Source of the DNA: Actinoplanes subtropicus
Lineage (GTDB): Bacteria > Actinomycetota > Actinomycetes > Mycobacteriales > Micromonosporaceae
Assembly: GCF_000721705.1 (NCBI RefSeq)
Contig: NZ_JOJL01000007.1
Span: forward strand, 186,001-250,000
Reading direction: 5' to 3'
DNA: 64,000 bases
In this document: positions 54,020 through 63,826 of the stretch, in pieces
Numbering within the stretch: the first letter of the stretch is position 1
How the letters are laid out: every line of letters begins with the position of its first letter
The notes under the pieces: model-generated
Database searches by the model: none
What the model was told of the DNA's origin: nothing
Seen by the model: the letters and a program-made list of their open reading frames with translations, nothing else
Translations under genes and position numbers: made by a program

Positions 54020-56472
54020 CCGCCGATGTCGTTGACGCAGCGGAGGACCGGGCGGGTGGTCAGGGCGACCGGGTCGAGCGACTGTTCCGAGTGGACGGTG
54101 AAGGTGACCGACTCGCCGGGCAGCAGGGTCACGTCGGCGCGGTCGGCCTCGGCTGCCGGGTCGAGGCGGTCGGGGTAGAGGGTCAGCGACCGCAGGATCG
54201 TCCCGGCCGTGACGGTGACCATTGTGGACGGTCCGTCGGCTTCGACCGCCGTGGTGCAGGAGGCGGCGGGCCAGTCGATGTCCTTGTCCCGGGCGAAGAA
54301 CCAGAACGTACGGGCCTCGCCGGAGTCGGCCACGATCAGCTCGGCCGACGGGTCGGCGGGGGTGGTCAGGTCGGGTGGTAGCGGCGTGGTGACCGCGGCG
54401 CCGGCCGGGACCGGGACGCTCAGGGTGGCGGCGGCCAGCACGTCGCCGGCCAGGTTGCGGCGGGTCACGGTGGCCTCGACGGTCCATGGCGTGGGGCCAT
54501 CGTTGACCGCGATCAGGGCGGGGGCGCCCTCGGGGGTGAAGACGGCGCCGGGCTCGACCGGGTCGGGGCCGCCGGGGAGCAGCTCGGCGCCGGTGCGGGG
54601 TTGCAGGGTGAGCAGTCGGTCGGCGTACGCGTCGCGCATCGCGTACCAGAGGGGCTTTTTGCGGCCGTAGCCGTCGACCGCGGCCCAGGAGGTGACCGGC
54701 CAGCAGTCGTTGAGCTGCCACATGATGGCGCCCATGCAGAGCGGGCGCAGCGAGCGGAAGTGCTCGATGCCGAAGGCCACCGCGCGCGCCTGGTTGAGCT
54801 GCGTGAGGTAGTGCCAGTCGTCGAAATCGCGCGGCGCGGGCAGGTGGTTGGTCAGGCCCCGGTCGAGCTTCTGGTCGCCGCCGATCGCCTTCTGGTGGTG
54901 GGCCATGCCGGGCGAGTCGGGGGCGAGCGGGTGGTCCGAGAGGGCGCGGGTCAGCGTCGAATACGCGGGCGGGGCCTGGAAGCCGAACTCGGCCACGAAG
55001 CGGGGGCGGTACGCGGCGTACTTGGTGTAGTCGTCGGTGTTCCACACGTCCCAGACGTGCGTGGTGCCGTAGGCCGGGTCGTTCGGGTGACGGTCGGGGG
55101 TGCCGGAGTATGGGCTGCCCGGCCAGTACGGGCGGGTCGGGTCGAGCTCGGCCACGATCCGCGGCAGCAGCTCGTAGTAATAGGTGGCGCCCCACGACCG
55201 CCCGGCCAGCGACTGCTTCCAGTTCCAGTCCTCGTGGCCCCACAGGTTCTCGTTGTTGCCGGTCCACAGCGCGAGGCTGGGGTGCGAGCTGAGGCGCACC
55301 ACGTTCTCCCGCGCCTCGGCCTCGACCTCGGCGGCGAACGGCTCCTCCTCCGGGTACGCGGCGCAGGCGAAGGTGAAATCCTGCCCGACCAGGAAGCCCA
55401 GCTCGTCGGCGAGGTCGTAGAACTCCTCGGACTCGTACCGGCCGCCGCCCCAGACCCGCAGGTAGTTGACGTTGGCGTCGGCGGCCTGGGCGAACCGGGC
55501 CGCCAGCCGCGGACGGGTGACGCGGTCGGCGAAGACGTCGTCGGGGATCCAGTTGACGCCGCGGACGAAGACCGGGACGTCGTTGACCACCACCGTGTAC
55601 GCGTCGCCCGCGGTGTCGATGCGTACCGTGCGGAAGCCGATCATGCGGGACCAGGAGTCGAGGGTGTCCCCGGAAGCCGAGGACAGCGTGACGTCCAGGG
55701 TGTAGAGCGACGGGGAACCGTAGCCGCGTGGCCACCAGAGCGCCGGGTCGTCGACGGCGAGGATCAGCAGCGCCTCGATGCCGTCGACGGTGGCCGTGGC
55801 TCGGCGGCCGGCGACCGAGGCGGTGATGGTCACCGGCGCCTCGGCCGCCCGCTCGAGCCGCACCCGCACCTCGACCCGGCCCACCCCGGCGCCCACCGTG
55901 ACCTGGGGGCGGACCTCGGCGAGGCGGGCCACCGACCAGCCGTGCAGGCCGATCGGCTGCCAGATGCCGGCCGTCACCAGGGTCGGCCCCCAGTCCCAGC
56001 CGAAGTTGCACGCCTGCTTCCGGATGAAGTTGAACGGCTCACCGTACGCGTTCGGACGGGCCCCCAACCGGCGTTGCTGCTCCTCGGCGTACACATAAGG
56101 GCTGTTGAACTTGATCTTCAAGGTGTTGTCGCCCGCGCGCAGCAGGTCGCGGATGTCGAAGCGGTAGCCGCGGTGCATGTTGGCGGTCTGCCCGACCTGT
56201 TCGCCGTTCAGCTCGATCGACGCGACCGTGTCGAGGCCCGCGCAGACGAGGTCGATCCGGGGTGTGTCCGGGGTGGCGGTGAAGGAGGTCGCATACTCCC
56301 ACTCGGTGCGCCCGATCCAGGACAGCTTCGTCTCGTTCTCGTCCAGGTAGGGATCCTCGATGCGGCCGGCCGCGAGCAGATCGGTGTGCACGCACCCGGG
56401 AACGCTCGCCGGCAGCCGCGTCACATCGCCGCCGGAAACGGTCCAGCCGTCGTGCAGAGGTCGGTAACTCAT
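54016..56472 (-). CDS. GH2 beta-mannosidase
   Basis: The 818-residue protein has the GH2 layout: jelly-roll domain (LDTVASIELNGEQVGQTANM), Ig-like domain and TIM barrel. The acid/base Glu lies in WTGNNENLWG near residue 407 and the nucleophile Glu in VAEFGFQAPP near residue 494. NFIRKQACNFGWDWGP near residue 157 is typical of beta-mannosidases, which trim mannose from mannan or N-glycan oligosaccharides. No signal peptide is seen, so it acts in the cytoplasm on imported sugars. It overlaps the upstream permease gene by one base. Confidence 0.93.
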   Translation of the reverse strand: MSYRPLHDGWTVSGGDVTRLPASVPGCVHTDLLAAGRIEDPYLDENETKLSWIGRTEWEYATSFTATPDTPRIDLVCAGLDTVASIELNGEQVGQTANMHRGYRFDIRDLLRAGDNTLKIKFNSPYVYAEEQQRRLGARPNAYGEPFNFIRKQACNFGWDWGPTLVTAGIWQPIGLHGWSVARLAEVRPQVTVGAGVGRVEVRVRLERAAEAPVTITASVAGRRATATVDGIEALLILAVDDPALWWPRGYGSPSLYTLDVTLSSASGDTLDSWSRMIGFRTVRIDTAGDAYTVVVNDVPVFVRGVNWIPDDVFADRVTRPRLAARFAQAADANVNYLRVWGGGRYESEEFYDLADELGFLVGQDFTFACAAYPEEEPFAAEVEAEARENVVRLSSHPSLALWTGNNENLWGHEDWNWKQSLAGRSWGATYYYELLPRIVAELDPTRPYWPGSPYSGTPDRHPNDPAYGTTHVWDVWNTDDYTKYAAYRPRFVAEFGFQAPPAYSTLTRALSDHPLAPDSPGMAHHQKAIGGDQKLDRGLTNHLPAPRDFDDWHYLTQLNQARAVAFGIEHFRSLRPLCMGAIMWQLNDCWPVTSWAAVDGYGRKKPLWYAMRDAYADRLLTLQPRTGAELLPGGPDPVEPGAVFTPEGAPALIAVNDGPTPWTVEATVTRRNLAGDVLAAATLSVPVPAGAAVTTPLPPDLTTPADPSAELIVADSGEARTFWFFARDKDIDWPAASCTTAVEADGPSTMVTVTAGTILRSLTLYPDRLDPAAEADRADVTLLPGESVTFTVHSEQSLDPVALTTRPVLRCVNDIGG

Positions 56473-57326
56473 CAGTTCTTTACGGCACCTTCCATGATTC
56501 CCCGGACGATCTGCCGGCCGCCGATCAGGAGCAGCACTATCAAGGGAACGGTAGCCGCGAACGCGCCCGCCAGCACGCGGCGGTAGATCACGTAGTTGCC
56601 GCTGGCGAGGTCGCTGAGCGCGACCATCGAGGTGGGGAAGTCGGTGCCGTTCAGCGTGATCAGTGGCCACTGGAAGTCGTTCCAGGCCATCACGAAGGTG
56701 AGCAGCCCGAGGACGGCGAGCGCCGGGCGGATCGCCGGCAGCACGATGCTCCAGTAGACCCGCAGGGTCATCGCGCCGTCGATGCGCGCCGATTCAACCA
56801 GTTCGTCCGGCACCGCGTGGGCGATGAACTGCCGCATGTAGAACACGCCGAACGCGCTGACCAGGCCGGGCGCGATGACCGCCAGCAGGGTGCCGTTCCA
56901 GCCGATCTTGCCCATCAGGATGTAGAGGGCGACGACGCCGAGCTGGTTGGGCACGGTGAGGGTGAGGATCACCACGAACATCAGCGCGTTGCGGGCCGGG
57001 AAGCGCAGCTTCGCGAAGGCGAACCCGGCCAGCGAGCAGAAGAACAGGGTGGCCGCGGTGATCGCGCCGGACACGATCACGCTGTTGATCAGGGAGGCCG
57101 TGAAGTAGACCTCCTGCATCGTGAAGACCTCGTGCAGGTTCTCGAACAGCTGGCCGCCCGGGATCACCGAGGGCGGGATCTGCGAGACGGCCGCGTCGGT
57201 GCTCGTCGCGATGACGAACATCCAGTACACCGGGAAGGCCGAGAAGATCAAAACGACGATCAGGCCGAGGTACGTCTTCCAGTTGCCGCGGGTCTCCTGC
57301 GGCGCCCGGTTCACGAACGTGGTCAC
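56472..57326 (-). CDS. Carbohydrate ABC transporter permease (MalG type)
   Basis: The 284-residue protein has six transmembrane segments and the EAA loop DELVESARIDGAMTLRVYWS near residue 183, which contacts the ATPase. The GTG start overlaps the MalF-type gene's stop (GTGA) and has GGAGGGG upstream. No ATPase gene is in the operon, so it probably uses a shared MsiK-type ATPase encoded elsewhere, as in Streptomyces. Confidence 0.93.
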   Translation of the reverse strand: MTTFVNRAPQETRGNWKTYLGLIVVLIFSAFPVYWMFVIATSTDAAVSQIPPSVIPGGQLFENLHEVFTMQEVYFTASLINSVIVSGAITAATLFFCSLAGFAFAKLRFPARNALMFVVILTLTVPNQLGVVALYILMGKIGWNGTLLAVIAPGLVSAFGVFYMRQFIAHAVPDELVESARIDGAMTLRVYWSIVLPAIRPALAVLGLLTFVMAWNDFQWPLITLNGTDFPTSMVALSDLASGNYVIYRRVLAGAFAATVPLIVLLLIGGRQIVRGIMEGAVKN

Positions 57327-58309
57327 CGGTCCCCTCCGATGCGCTTGGTGAGCCCGGCGTTGATCCCGGCGACGATCAGGATGATCAGGAAGAGTGCCCA
57401 GCTCATCGCGGCCGCGTACCCGAGGTTGAGGTCCTTCCAGCCGACCTTGTAGATCAGCTGGGCGATGGTCTGGAACTGGTGTGCCGAGCCGCCGGTCGCC
57501 GACTGGGGGTTCTCGTCGAACATCATCGGCTCGTTGAACAGCTGCAGGCCGCCGATCGTCGAGAGGATCACGGTGAACACGACGACCGGCTGGATCATCG
57601 GCACGGTGATCCGCCAGAGTTGACGCCACGGGCCGGCGCCGTCGACGGCGGCCGCCTCGTACACGTCCTTGGGAATGGCCTGCATCGCGGAGAGATAGAG
57701 CAGCGCGTTGTAGCCGATCCACTTCCAGTTGACCATGGTGGCGATCGCGATCCAGCTGCTCCACTTCTCGGCCCGCCAGTCCAGCGGGTGGTCCTGGCCG
57801 AAGCCGACCAGGGAGAGGAACCAGTTCGCCATGCCGTTGTCGCGGGCGAAGAAGACCGAGAAGACCAGCGTCGAGGCGACCACCGGGGTGAGGTACGGCA
57901 GCAGGATGCCGATCCGCCACCAGGTCTGCGCCCGCAGCTTGCGGTTGAGCAGGTTCGCCACGATCAGCGCGAGCAGCAGCTGGGGCACGGTCGAGAGCAG
58001 GAAGATGCCGAACGTGTTGTAGAGCGCGTTCCAGAAGTCGGAGTCGTGGAGCAGCTTCGTGAAGTTGGCGAAGCCGGCCCAGCCGTCCTTGTCCGGTTCG
58101 TCGAGTCGCCAGGTGCGCAGCGACACGACCGCGTTGTAGACGATCGGGAACAGGCCGAAGATCGCGAACAGGAGGAAGAACGGAGCGATGAAGACGTACG
58201 GGATCGCCCGGATGTCGAAGCGGTAGAGCCAGAGTCTGGTCCGGCTCGGCTCGACCGGGGGCGCCTCGTGGTGCGGCGACGGCCGGAGCTGGGTGAGGGA
58301 CACGGCCAC
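57323..58309 (-). CDS. Carbohydrate ABC transporter permease (MalF type)
   Basis: The 328-residue protein has six main transmembrane segments, a cytoplasmic N-terminal tail and an EAA loop (KDVYEAAAVDGAGPWRQLWR near residue 220). It follows the binding-protein gene after a strong intercistronic hairpin and is coupled to the second permease. Confidence 0.93.
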   Translation of the reverse strand: MAVSLTQLRPSPHHEAPPVEPSRTRLWLYRFDIRAIPYVFIAPFFLLFAIFGLFPIVYNAVVSLRTWRLDEPDKDGWAGFANFTKLLHDSDFWNALYNTFGIFLLSTVPQLLLALIVANLLNRKLRAQTWWRIGILLPYLTPVVASTLVFSVFFARDNGMANWFLSLVGFGQDHPLDWRAEKWSSWIAIATMVNWKWIGYNALLYLSAMQAIPKDVYEAAAVDGAGPWRQLWRITVPMIQPVVVFTVILSTIGGLQLFNEPMMFDENPQSATGGSAHQFQTIAQLIYKVGWKDLNLGYAAAMSWALFLIILIVAGINAGLTKRIGGDR

Positions 58310-58320
58310 TCCTAGCTAAG

Positions 58321-58347
58321 GGCGGGGCGGCAACGCGCCGCCCCGCC
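58321..58347 (-). terminator. Intercistronic hairpin after the binding-protein gene
   Basis: GGCGGGGCGGC and GCCGCCCCGCC form an 11-bp stem with a 5-base loop between the binding-protein and permease genes. Such hairpins stabilise the upstream message or partly terminate it, giving more binding protein than permease. Confidence 0.7.
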
Positions 58348-58364
58348 GTACGAACGTGGTGCTG

Positions 58365-59636
58365 TCAGGAGTTGGCGGCCTTCTCGGCTTCCTTGACCGC
58401 TACCGCCCAGGCGTCGGCCGACTTGAGCTTGCCCTGCTGGACCTGGGTGATCACGTCCTCGACCGCGACCCGGGTGGGGCCGGCCTTCTTGCCCAGGTAC
58501 TGCGGCTTCAGGTTCGCCGCGGTGGCCGCGAAGATCTGGCCGGTCGGGGCGTTGCTCATGAACTCCTTCTTGTAGTCGAGCACCGCCGGGTCCTTGTAGA
58601 GATCGGGCTGCGAGGGCAGGTTGCCGACCGTCTTGAAGACCTCGATCTGCTGCTCCGGCGCGACCATCCACTTCACGAAGTCGACCGCGGCGTCGATGTT
58701 CTTGCCCTGGGCCGGGATGGTCCACCAGGAACCGCCCCAGTTACCGCCGCCACCCGGGATGGATGCGATGTCCCACTTGCCCTTCTGGTCGGGCGCGGTG
58801 TCCTGGATGTGGCCGATCATCCAGGCCGGGCAGGCCAGGACCGCGAACTGGTCCTTCTTGAAGCCCTGGTCCCAGTTGGGCTGGAAGCTGGCGAGGTTCG
58901 CCGACAGGCCGGCGTCGATCGCCTTCATGCTGACGTCGAACGCGACCTTCGGACCGCCGTCCATCTGCAGCTTGTCGCTGGTGTCGAAGAAGCCGACCGG
59001 CTGCTGGGCGAGCACCGGGTTGAACATGTTGGTGCCGGAGTCGACGAACTTCTTGCCGGTCTTGGCGACGTACTGCTTGCCGACGTTGATGAAGGAGTCC
59101 CAGTCGGGCCACAGCTTCGAGACGGCGTCCCGGTCGGTGGGCAGGCCGGCCTTCTTGAACAGGTCGGAGCGGTAGCACATGGCCAGGCCGCCGACGTCGG
59201 TGCCGAGGCCGATCTGCTTGCCGTCCGGCGACATCGACTCCTGCCACTTCCACGGCAGGTACTTCGACTGGTATTCGGCGCCACCCTTGTCCATCAGGTT
59301 GACGAACTTGTCCGCCTGGCTGCGGAACTGGACGATGAAGCCCTCGTCGATGGCCGAGATGTCCGGGGCGCCGGAGCCGGCGACCAGCTTCTTCTGCAGG
59401 TCCTCGTGCTGGGCGTTGTACTCGCCGGAGTTCAGCACGATCTTGACGTTCGGGTGGGCCGCCTCGTACTCGGCCTTGAGCTTGTCCAGGCCCATGTCGC
59501 CCCAGAACGCGACCTTGAGCGTGATGGTGCCGCTGCCGCCCTTGTCGCCGCCCTCGAGCTTCTGCCCGCTACAGCCCGTCAGGGCCAGTGCTGCCGCCAG
59601 GCCGGCCGCAGCCGACGCTTTGCCAAGCCGTTTCAT
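58365..59636 (-). CDS. Extracellular sugar-binding lipoprotein
   Basis: The 423-residue protein has a lipoprotein signal with lipobox LTGC near residues 19-22, then a family-1 solute-binding fold (AFWGDMGLDKLKAEYEAAHP, VLNSGEYNAQHEDLQKKLVA, GLAMCYRSDLFKKAGLPTD). The neighbouring beta-mannosidase suggests that it binds manno-oligosaccharides; this is inference from context. A consensus promoter lies upstream. Confidence 0.93.
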   Translation of the reverse strand: MKRLGKASAAAGLAAALALTGCSGQKLEGGDKGGSGTITLKVAFWGDMGLDKLKAEYEAAHPNVKIVLNSGEYNAQHEDLQKKLVAGSGAPDISAIDEGFIVQFRSQADKFVNLMDKGGAEYQSKYLPWKWQESMSPDGKQIGLGTDVGGLAMCYRSDLFKKAGLPTDRDAVSKLWPDWDSFINVGKQYVAKTGKKFVDSGTNMFNPVLAQQPVGFFDTSDKLQMDGGPKVAFDVSMKAIDAGLSANLASFQPNWDQGFKKDQFAVLACPAWMIGHIQDTAPDQKGKWDIASIPGGGGNWGGSWWTIPAQGKNIDAAVDFVKWMVAPEQQIEVFKTVGNLPSQPDLYKDPAVLDYKKEFMSNAPTGQIFAATAANLKPQYLGKKAGPTRVAVEDVITQVQQGKLKSADAWAVAVKEAEKAANS

Positions 59637-59684
59637 TGCGCCTCCACCGAGGAGAGAATTTACTGAACCGGGTAAGTTGTGGTG

Positions 59685-59713
59685 ACGCTAAGCCTCGCCT
59701 CGATGACTGTCAA
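59685..59713 (-). promoter_or_regulatory. Promoter of the mannoside transport operon
   Basis: On the minus strand TTGACA (59708-59713), a 17-base spacer and TAGCGT (59685-59690) lie about 50 bases upstream of the binding-protein start. Confidence 0.7.
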
Positions 59714-59874
59714 TAGCGGGTTACCAGGTTGATTTCCCCTCGTTGTCAGTGACCATTAAGCGGCTCTAAACGGACTTTTGCCTCATGGGGTTTACAAGCC
59801 AGGGTGTGCCCGACAACACTTAACCGCTCAAGCCCGGGGCGTGGCGCTTGGCCATCTCGTCGCGCCGGGGCGTG

Positions 59875-59884
59875 AGAGCGCTCT
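59875..59884. promoter_or_regulatory. LacI-type operator
   Basis: AGAGCGCTCT is a perfect 10-bp palindrome with the central CG step typical of LacI-family sites, 50 bases before the LacI gene. It fits autoregulation; I found no exact second copy at the transporter promoter. Confidence 0.6.
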
Positions 59885-59933
59885 ACCGAAACTGATCCCG
59901 GTAAGCTTCAGCCGGAAACTAGAGGGAGACCGA

Positions 59934-60944
59934 GTGAAGCGGCCCACGATCGCCGACATCGCGCGGCGGGCGGGCGTGTCCAAGGGCGCCGTCTCGTACG
60001 CGCTGAACGGACAGCCCGGAGTCTCCGAGGCGACGCGGCAGCGCATCGTTGCCATCGCGCAGGAGATCGGGTTCAACCCGAACAGCGCCGCCCGCGCGCT
60101 GTCCGGCGCCAGCGCGCGCGCCGTCGGCCTCACCCTGTGCCGGCCCGCCCGCATCCTCGGCATCGAGCCCTGGTTCATGGGGCTGATCAGCGGTTTCGAG
60201 GCCGAGCTCTCGGCCCGGTCGTACGCGTTGACCCTGCAGGTCGTGGCCACCCCCGAGCTCGAGGTCGAGGTCTACCGGCGGTGGTGGGGCGAGCGCCGGA
60301 TCGACGGCGTGATCGTCACCGACCTGCGGGAAAACGACATCCGCATCCCGGTGCTGCAGCAGCTCCAACTGCCGGCCGTGGTGATCGGCGGCCCCGGCGA
60401 GACCGGCACGATCGCGCAGATCTGGTCGGACGACGCCGGCGCGATCACCGAGGCGGTGCGCTACCTGGTCGCGCTCGGGCACCGGCGGATAGCCCGGGTC
60501 AGCGGCCTGCCCGGCCTGCTGCACACCCAGACGCGGACCAGGGCGTTCAACGACATCTGCTCGTCGCTCGGCCTGGAGGCGAACACGGTGCCCTCCGACT
60601 ACACCGGCGAGGAGGGCAGCCGCGCCACCCGCCGGCTACTGATCGACTCGGACCGGCCCACCGCGATCATCTACGACAACGACGTGATGGCGGTGGCCGG
60701 GCTGGCGGTGGCCCAGGAGATGGGGCTGGCCGTGCCCGGCGACCTGTCCATCGTGGCCTGGGACGACTCGCCGCTGTGCAGCCTCGTGCACCCGCCGCTG
60801 ACCGCACTGACCCGCGACATCGCCGAGTACGGCGCACACGCGGCCCGGGAACTGCTGGCCTCGATCGACGGCAAACAGGTCAGCAACGTCGAAGCCGGCA
60901 CGGCCCACCTCACCCCCCGCGGAAGCACAGCCCCGCCACGCTAG
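59934..60944 (+). CDS. LacI family regulator of the mannoside operon
   Basis: The 336-residue protein has the LacI helix-turn-helix (RPTIADIARRAGVSKGAVSY) and hinge helix (PNSAARALSGASA), then a periplasmic-binding-like effector domain (AIIYDNDVMAVAGLAVAQEM near residue 245, SIVAWDDSPLCSLVHPPLT). I chose GTG 59934 behind GGGAGA. It is divergent from the transport operon and is its predicted repressor, with a mannoside as likely inducer. Confidence 0.92.
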   Translation: MKRPTIADIARRAGVSKGAVSYALNGQPGVSEATRQRIVAIAQEIGFNPNSAARALSGASARAVGLTLCRPARILGIEPWFMGLISGFEAELSARSYALTLQVVATPELEVEVYRRWWGERRIDGVIVTDLRENDIRIPVLQQLQLPAVVIGGPGETGTIAQIWSDDAGAITEAVRYLVALGHRRIARVSGLPGLLHTQTRTRAFNDICSSLGLEANTVPSDYTGEEGSRATRRLLIDSDRPTAIIYDNDVMAVAGLAVAQEMGLAVPGDLSIVAWDDSPLCSLVHPPLTALTRDIAEYGAHAARELLASIDGKQVSNVEAGTAHLTPRGSTAPPR

Positions 60945-61029
60945 CGGGCGGCGCTCCCACGCTCAGCGAGACACCCGTCTCGCACTGTGGGGCCGCCGTT
61001 CGTCACCCTGGAGGACACGTGGACGATCG

Positions 61030-63654
61030 TCAAGCACGATGACTCTCCAGGTACGCCTCGATCCGCTCGGCCGGCGCGGGCCGCCCCAGCTCGAAGCCCT
61101 GCCCATAGGGACATCCCGCCTTCGCCGCCCGCTCGACCTGCTCCGGCGTCTCCAGCCCCTTCGCCACGATCTCCAGCCCCAGCCGGCGCCCCAAACTCAC
61201 CACCACGTCGATCACCGCCGGGCTGCTCCCCGCCGCCGCCTCGGACGGCGTATTGACCAGCGAGGCGTCCAGCTTGAGCATGTCGACCGGGAGCCGGCGC
61301 AGATGCGACAGCGACGCCTGCCCAGCGCCGAAGTCGTCGAGCGCGGCCCGCACGCCCTGCTTGCGCAGGCCGGCCAGGGACGCCACGATGGCCGGCACGT
61401 CCTCGGCGATCCAGTCCTCGGCGACCTCGATGACCAGGCGCTCGGGCGGCAACTGATAGCGCTTCAGGGTGGCCGCCACGCGGTCCGGGAAACGCGCGGT
61501 GAGCAGCTCGCGGGGCGCCACGTTCACCGACAGCCAGAACGGGTGCTCGCCGGCCGCCCAGGCCGCCAGGTGCTTGCAGGCGGCATCCAGCACCCACTCG
61601 TCGATGTCGGCGGCGATGCCGACCGCCCGCGCGATCGGCAGCAGCTCGGCCGGCAGAATCGTGCCCAGCTCGGGGTGCCGCCAGCGCAGCAGCGCCTCCA
61701 CCCCGACCGGCAGCTGGTCGCGCAGGTCCACCACCGGCTGGAAGACCAGGTCGAGCTCGCCCCGCCCGGCCGCGCCGAGCAGCTGCTGCTCCAGCTCCAT
61801 CCGGCGGTTGAGCTTCATCTCGACATCCGGGTCGTACCACTCGACCCGGTCGAGGCCGAGCTGCCGGGCGCGCTTGCGGGCCAGGTCGGCCTGGCGCAGC
61901 ACCTCCTCCGAGTCACCGCCGCCGGCCAGCTCGGCCAGGCCGATGCTGGTGTGCAGCTCGACCAGCGAACCGGGCAGCTCGAGCGGCTCGGCCAGCACCG
62001 CGGCGATCCGGGTGGCCAGCGCGTACGCCAGCACCGCGCCGTCCGAGGTGAGCACCGCGAACTCGTCGCCGCCCAGCCGGGCCGGGATGTCGTCCTCGGC
62101 CAGCAGCGACCGGAGCCGGCGGCCCACCTCGGTCAGCACCGCGTCGCCGGTCGCCCGCCCGCGGCTGTCGTTGATCTCGGCGAGGCCGTGCAGGTCGATC
62201 ACCAGCAGGCTGCCCGCCCGGCCGGGACGGCGACGGTACGCCAGCACGTCGCGCATCAGCGCCCGGCGGTTGGCCAGCCCGGTGAGCTGGTCGGTGTAGG
62301 GCACCTTCTGCAGCGCCCGCTCGAGGTGCTTGCGCTCGCTGACGTCGCGCACGTGCACCACCAGGGCGGCCACCTCGGGCACCGCGCGCTGGTCGGCGAT
62401 CGTCGACTCGGTGTCCCGCCAGAGCTCGGCGCCGTCCCGCAGGCGGGCGCTGACCAGCGCGGGCGGCCCCTCGTCGTGCTCGCCGGCGAGCACCGAGTCG
62501 ATCACCGCCTGGGCGGCGACGACGTCGTCGGGGTGGATCAGATCACGGAATGCGCGGCCGACCACCTCGTCGTCGGCGAGGCCGAAGAGCCGGGACGCGG
62601 CCGGCGACTGCCACCTGATCCGCTGCCGCTCGTCGAGCACCAGGGTGAGGTCGGTGGCGCCGGCCACCAGCGACCGGAAATGCGCCTCGGCGATCTGCAA
62701 CTGGCCGGCGTAGCGCCGGATGTCCCGCACCACCAGCAGCTCCCGCAGGACCAGCACGGCGACCATGCAGATGCCGAGGACGACGCCGAGCGTGTCGAAG
62801 GTGCGCGCGGTGATCAGGTGCCACAGGGCGGCGACCACGCCGACCGCCGCCGGGGCGGCCAGCAGCGGATAGCTGGCCAGCACCTGGTCGGGGTTGCGCG
62901 GCTCGAGCGGTGGCGGTGCCAGGCGCCGGCGGGAGCCGCCGTCGGCCGAGGCGGCCAGCCCGGCCACGATCGGCAGGCCGAGCAGTGGGAACGCGACGCC
63001 GTCGCGGCCCATGACGACCATCGTGGCGATGATGCCGAGGGCGGCCATGACCGCGATCGCGCCGGCGCCGCAGCGCACCGACGGGCCGCCGTGCGGGCGG
63101 CTGCGCAGCACGGCGACCACGGTGATCGCGATGGCGACCGCGCCGAGGACGGTCACCGGGAGGGTCGCCACGTGCTGGTGTTTGACCGGGGGGATCAGGT
63201 AGCCCGCGAAGGCGAGGCTCACACCCAGGCCGGCGCCGTCGAACGCGCGACGGGTGCGGACCACCCAGGTGGTCGCCTGGCCCGGGAGGAACAGCACGCC
63301 GATCGCGAAGAGGGCGACGGTCACCGCGTACCCGCAAGTCACCCAGACGCCCGCCGCCGGCGGGCCCCAGAGCGGGACCATCGCGGTGAGAGCGGTGGCC
63401 AGCGCGGCCAGGCCGATGAAACCGGCGCCCTTGCAGGCGACGAACGTGCCGTCGGCGTGGTGGATGTCGAGGGCGGCGCGGACCAGGTGGGAGCAGGCCC
63501 AGAGCCCGGCGCCGCCGACCCCGATGGCCAGCGCGACCGCGGGTGGGGTCAGGCCGGTCGCGCCCGCCAGCAGCACGACCACGGCGACCGTGGGCACGGC
63601 CAGGAACGTCACCCGGTCGGAGGGCCGGGAGTGCACGGGGGGTTGCACTGCCAC
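61030..63654 (-). CDS. Membrane PAS-GGDEF-EAL protein 2
   Basis: The 874-residue protein has about eight to nine transmembrane helices (residues 15-300), a PAS domain (about 320-440; FRSLVAGATDLTLVLDERQ), a GGDEF domain with intact [10 protein letters not shown] near residue 529 and an EAL domain with VEALLRWRHP near residue 654. In the EAL domain the usual AEGVE reads AKGLE, and the first conserved Glu region reads EVAEDW, so phosphodiesterase activity may be reduced. The GTG start has AGAGGA 9 bases upstream; a second GTG lies two codons later. Confidence 0.88.
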   Translation of the reverse strand: MAVQPPVHSRPSDRVTFLAVPTVAVVVLLAGATGLTPPAVALAIGVGGAGLWACSHLVRAALDIHHADGTFVACKGAGFIGLAALATALTAMVPLWGPPAAGVWVTCGYAVTVALFAIGVLFLPGQATTWVVRTRRAFDGAGLGVSLAFAGYLIPPVKHQHVATLPVTVLGAVAIAITVVAVLRSRPHGGPSVRCGAGAIAVMAALGIIATMVVMGRDGVAFPLLGLPIVAGLAASADGGSRRRLAPPPLEPRNPDQVLASYPLLAAPAAVGVVAALWHLITARTFDTLGVVLGICMVAVLVLRELLVVRDIRRYAGQLQIAEAHFRSLVAGATDLTLVLDERQRIRWQSPAASRLFGLADDEVVGRAFRDLIHPDDVVAAQAVIDSVLAGEHDEGPPALVSARLRDGAELWRDTESTIADQRAVPEVAALVVHVRDVSERKHLERALQKVPYTDQLTGLANRRALMRDVLAYRRRPGRAGSLLVIDLHGLAEINDSRGRATGDAVLTEVGRRLRSLLAEDDIPARLGGDEFAVLTSDGAVLAYALATRIAAVLAEPLELPGSLVELHTSIGLAELAGGGDSEEVLRQADLARKRARQLGLDRVEWYDPDVEMKLNRRMELEQQLLGAAGRGELDLVFQPVVDLRDQLPVGVEALLRWRHPELGTILPAELLPIARAVGIAADIDEWVLDAACKHLAAWAAGEHPFWLSVNVAPRELLTARFPDRVAATLKRYQLPPERLVIEVAEDWIAEDVPAIVASLAGLRKQGVRAALDDFGAGQASLSHLRRLPVDMLKLDASLVNTPSEAAAGSSPAVIDVVVSLGRRLGLEIVAKGLETPEQVERAAKAGCPYGQGFELGRPAPAERIEAYLESHRA

Positions 63655-63826
63655 GTCGACGGATCCTCTGCGGTGCCGGTCGGACAAGGGGTATCGGCTA
63701 GTAGGGATCAACGAACGTCCCTCGAACAGGTTACGGCCCGGTCGGGTCCGAACGCATCCGCGGTTCGTCGCCTGTGGACAACCCGGCCGCGGCCGGGCCG
63801 CCGGGCGGGGGTGGGACAATGGCCCG

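Noticed and set aside
50008..60944. A natural-product gene cluster
   Set aside because: A TetR regulator, MFS exporter and ABC transporter are present, but no biosynthetic core enzyme; the transporter belongs to a sugar-uptake operon.
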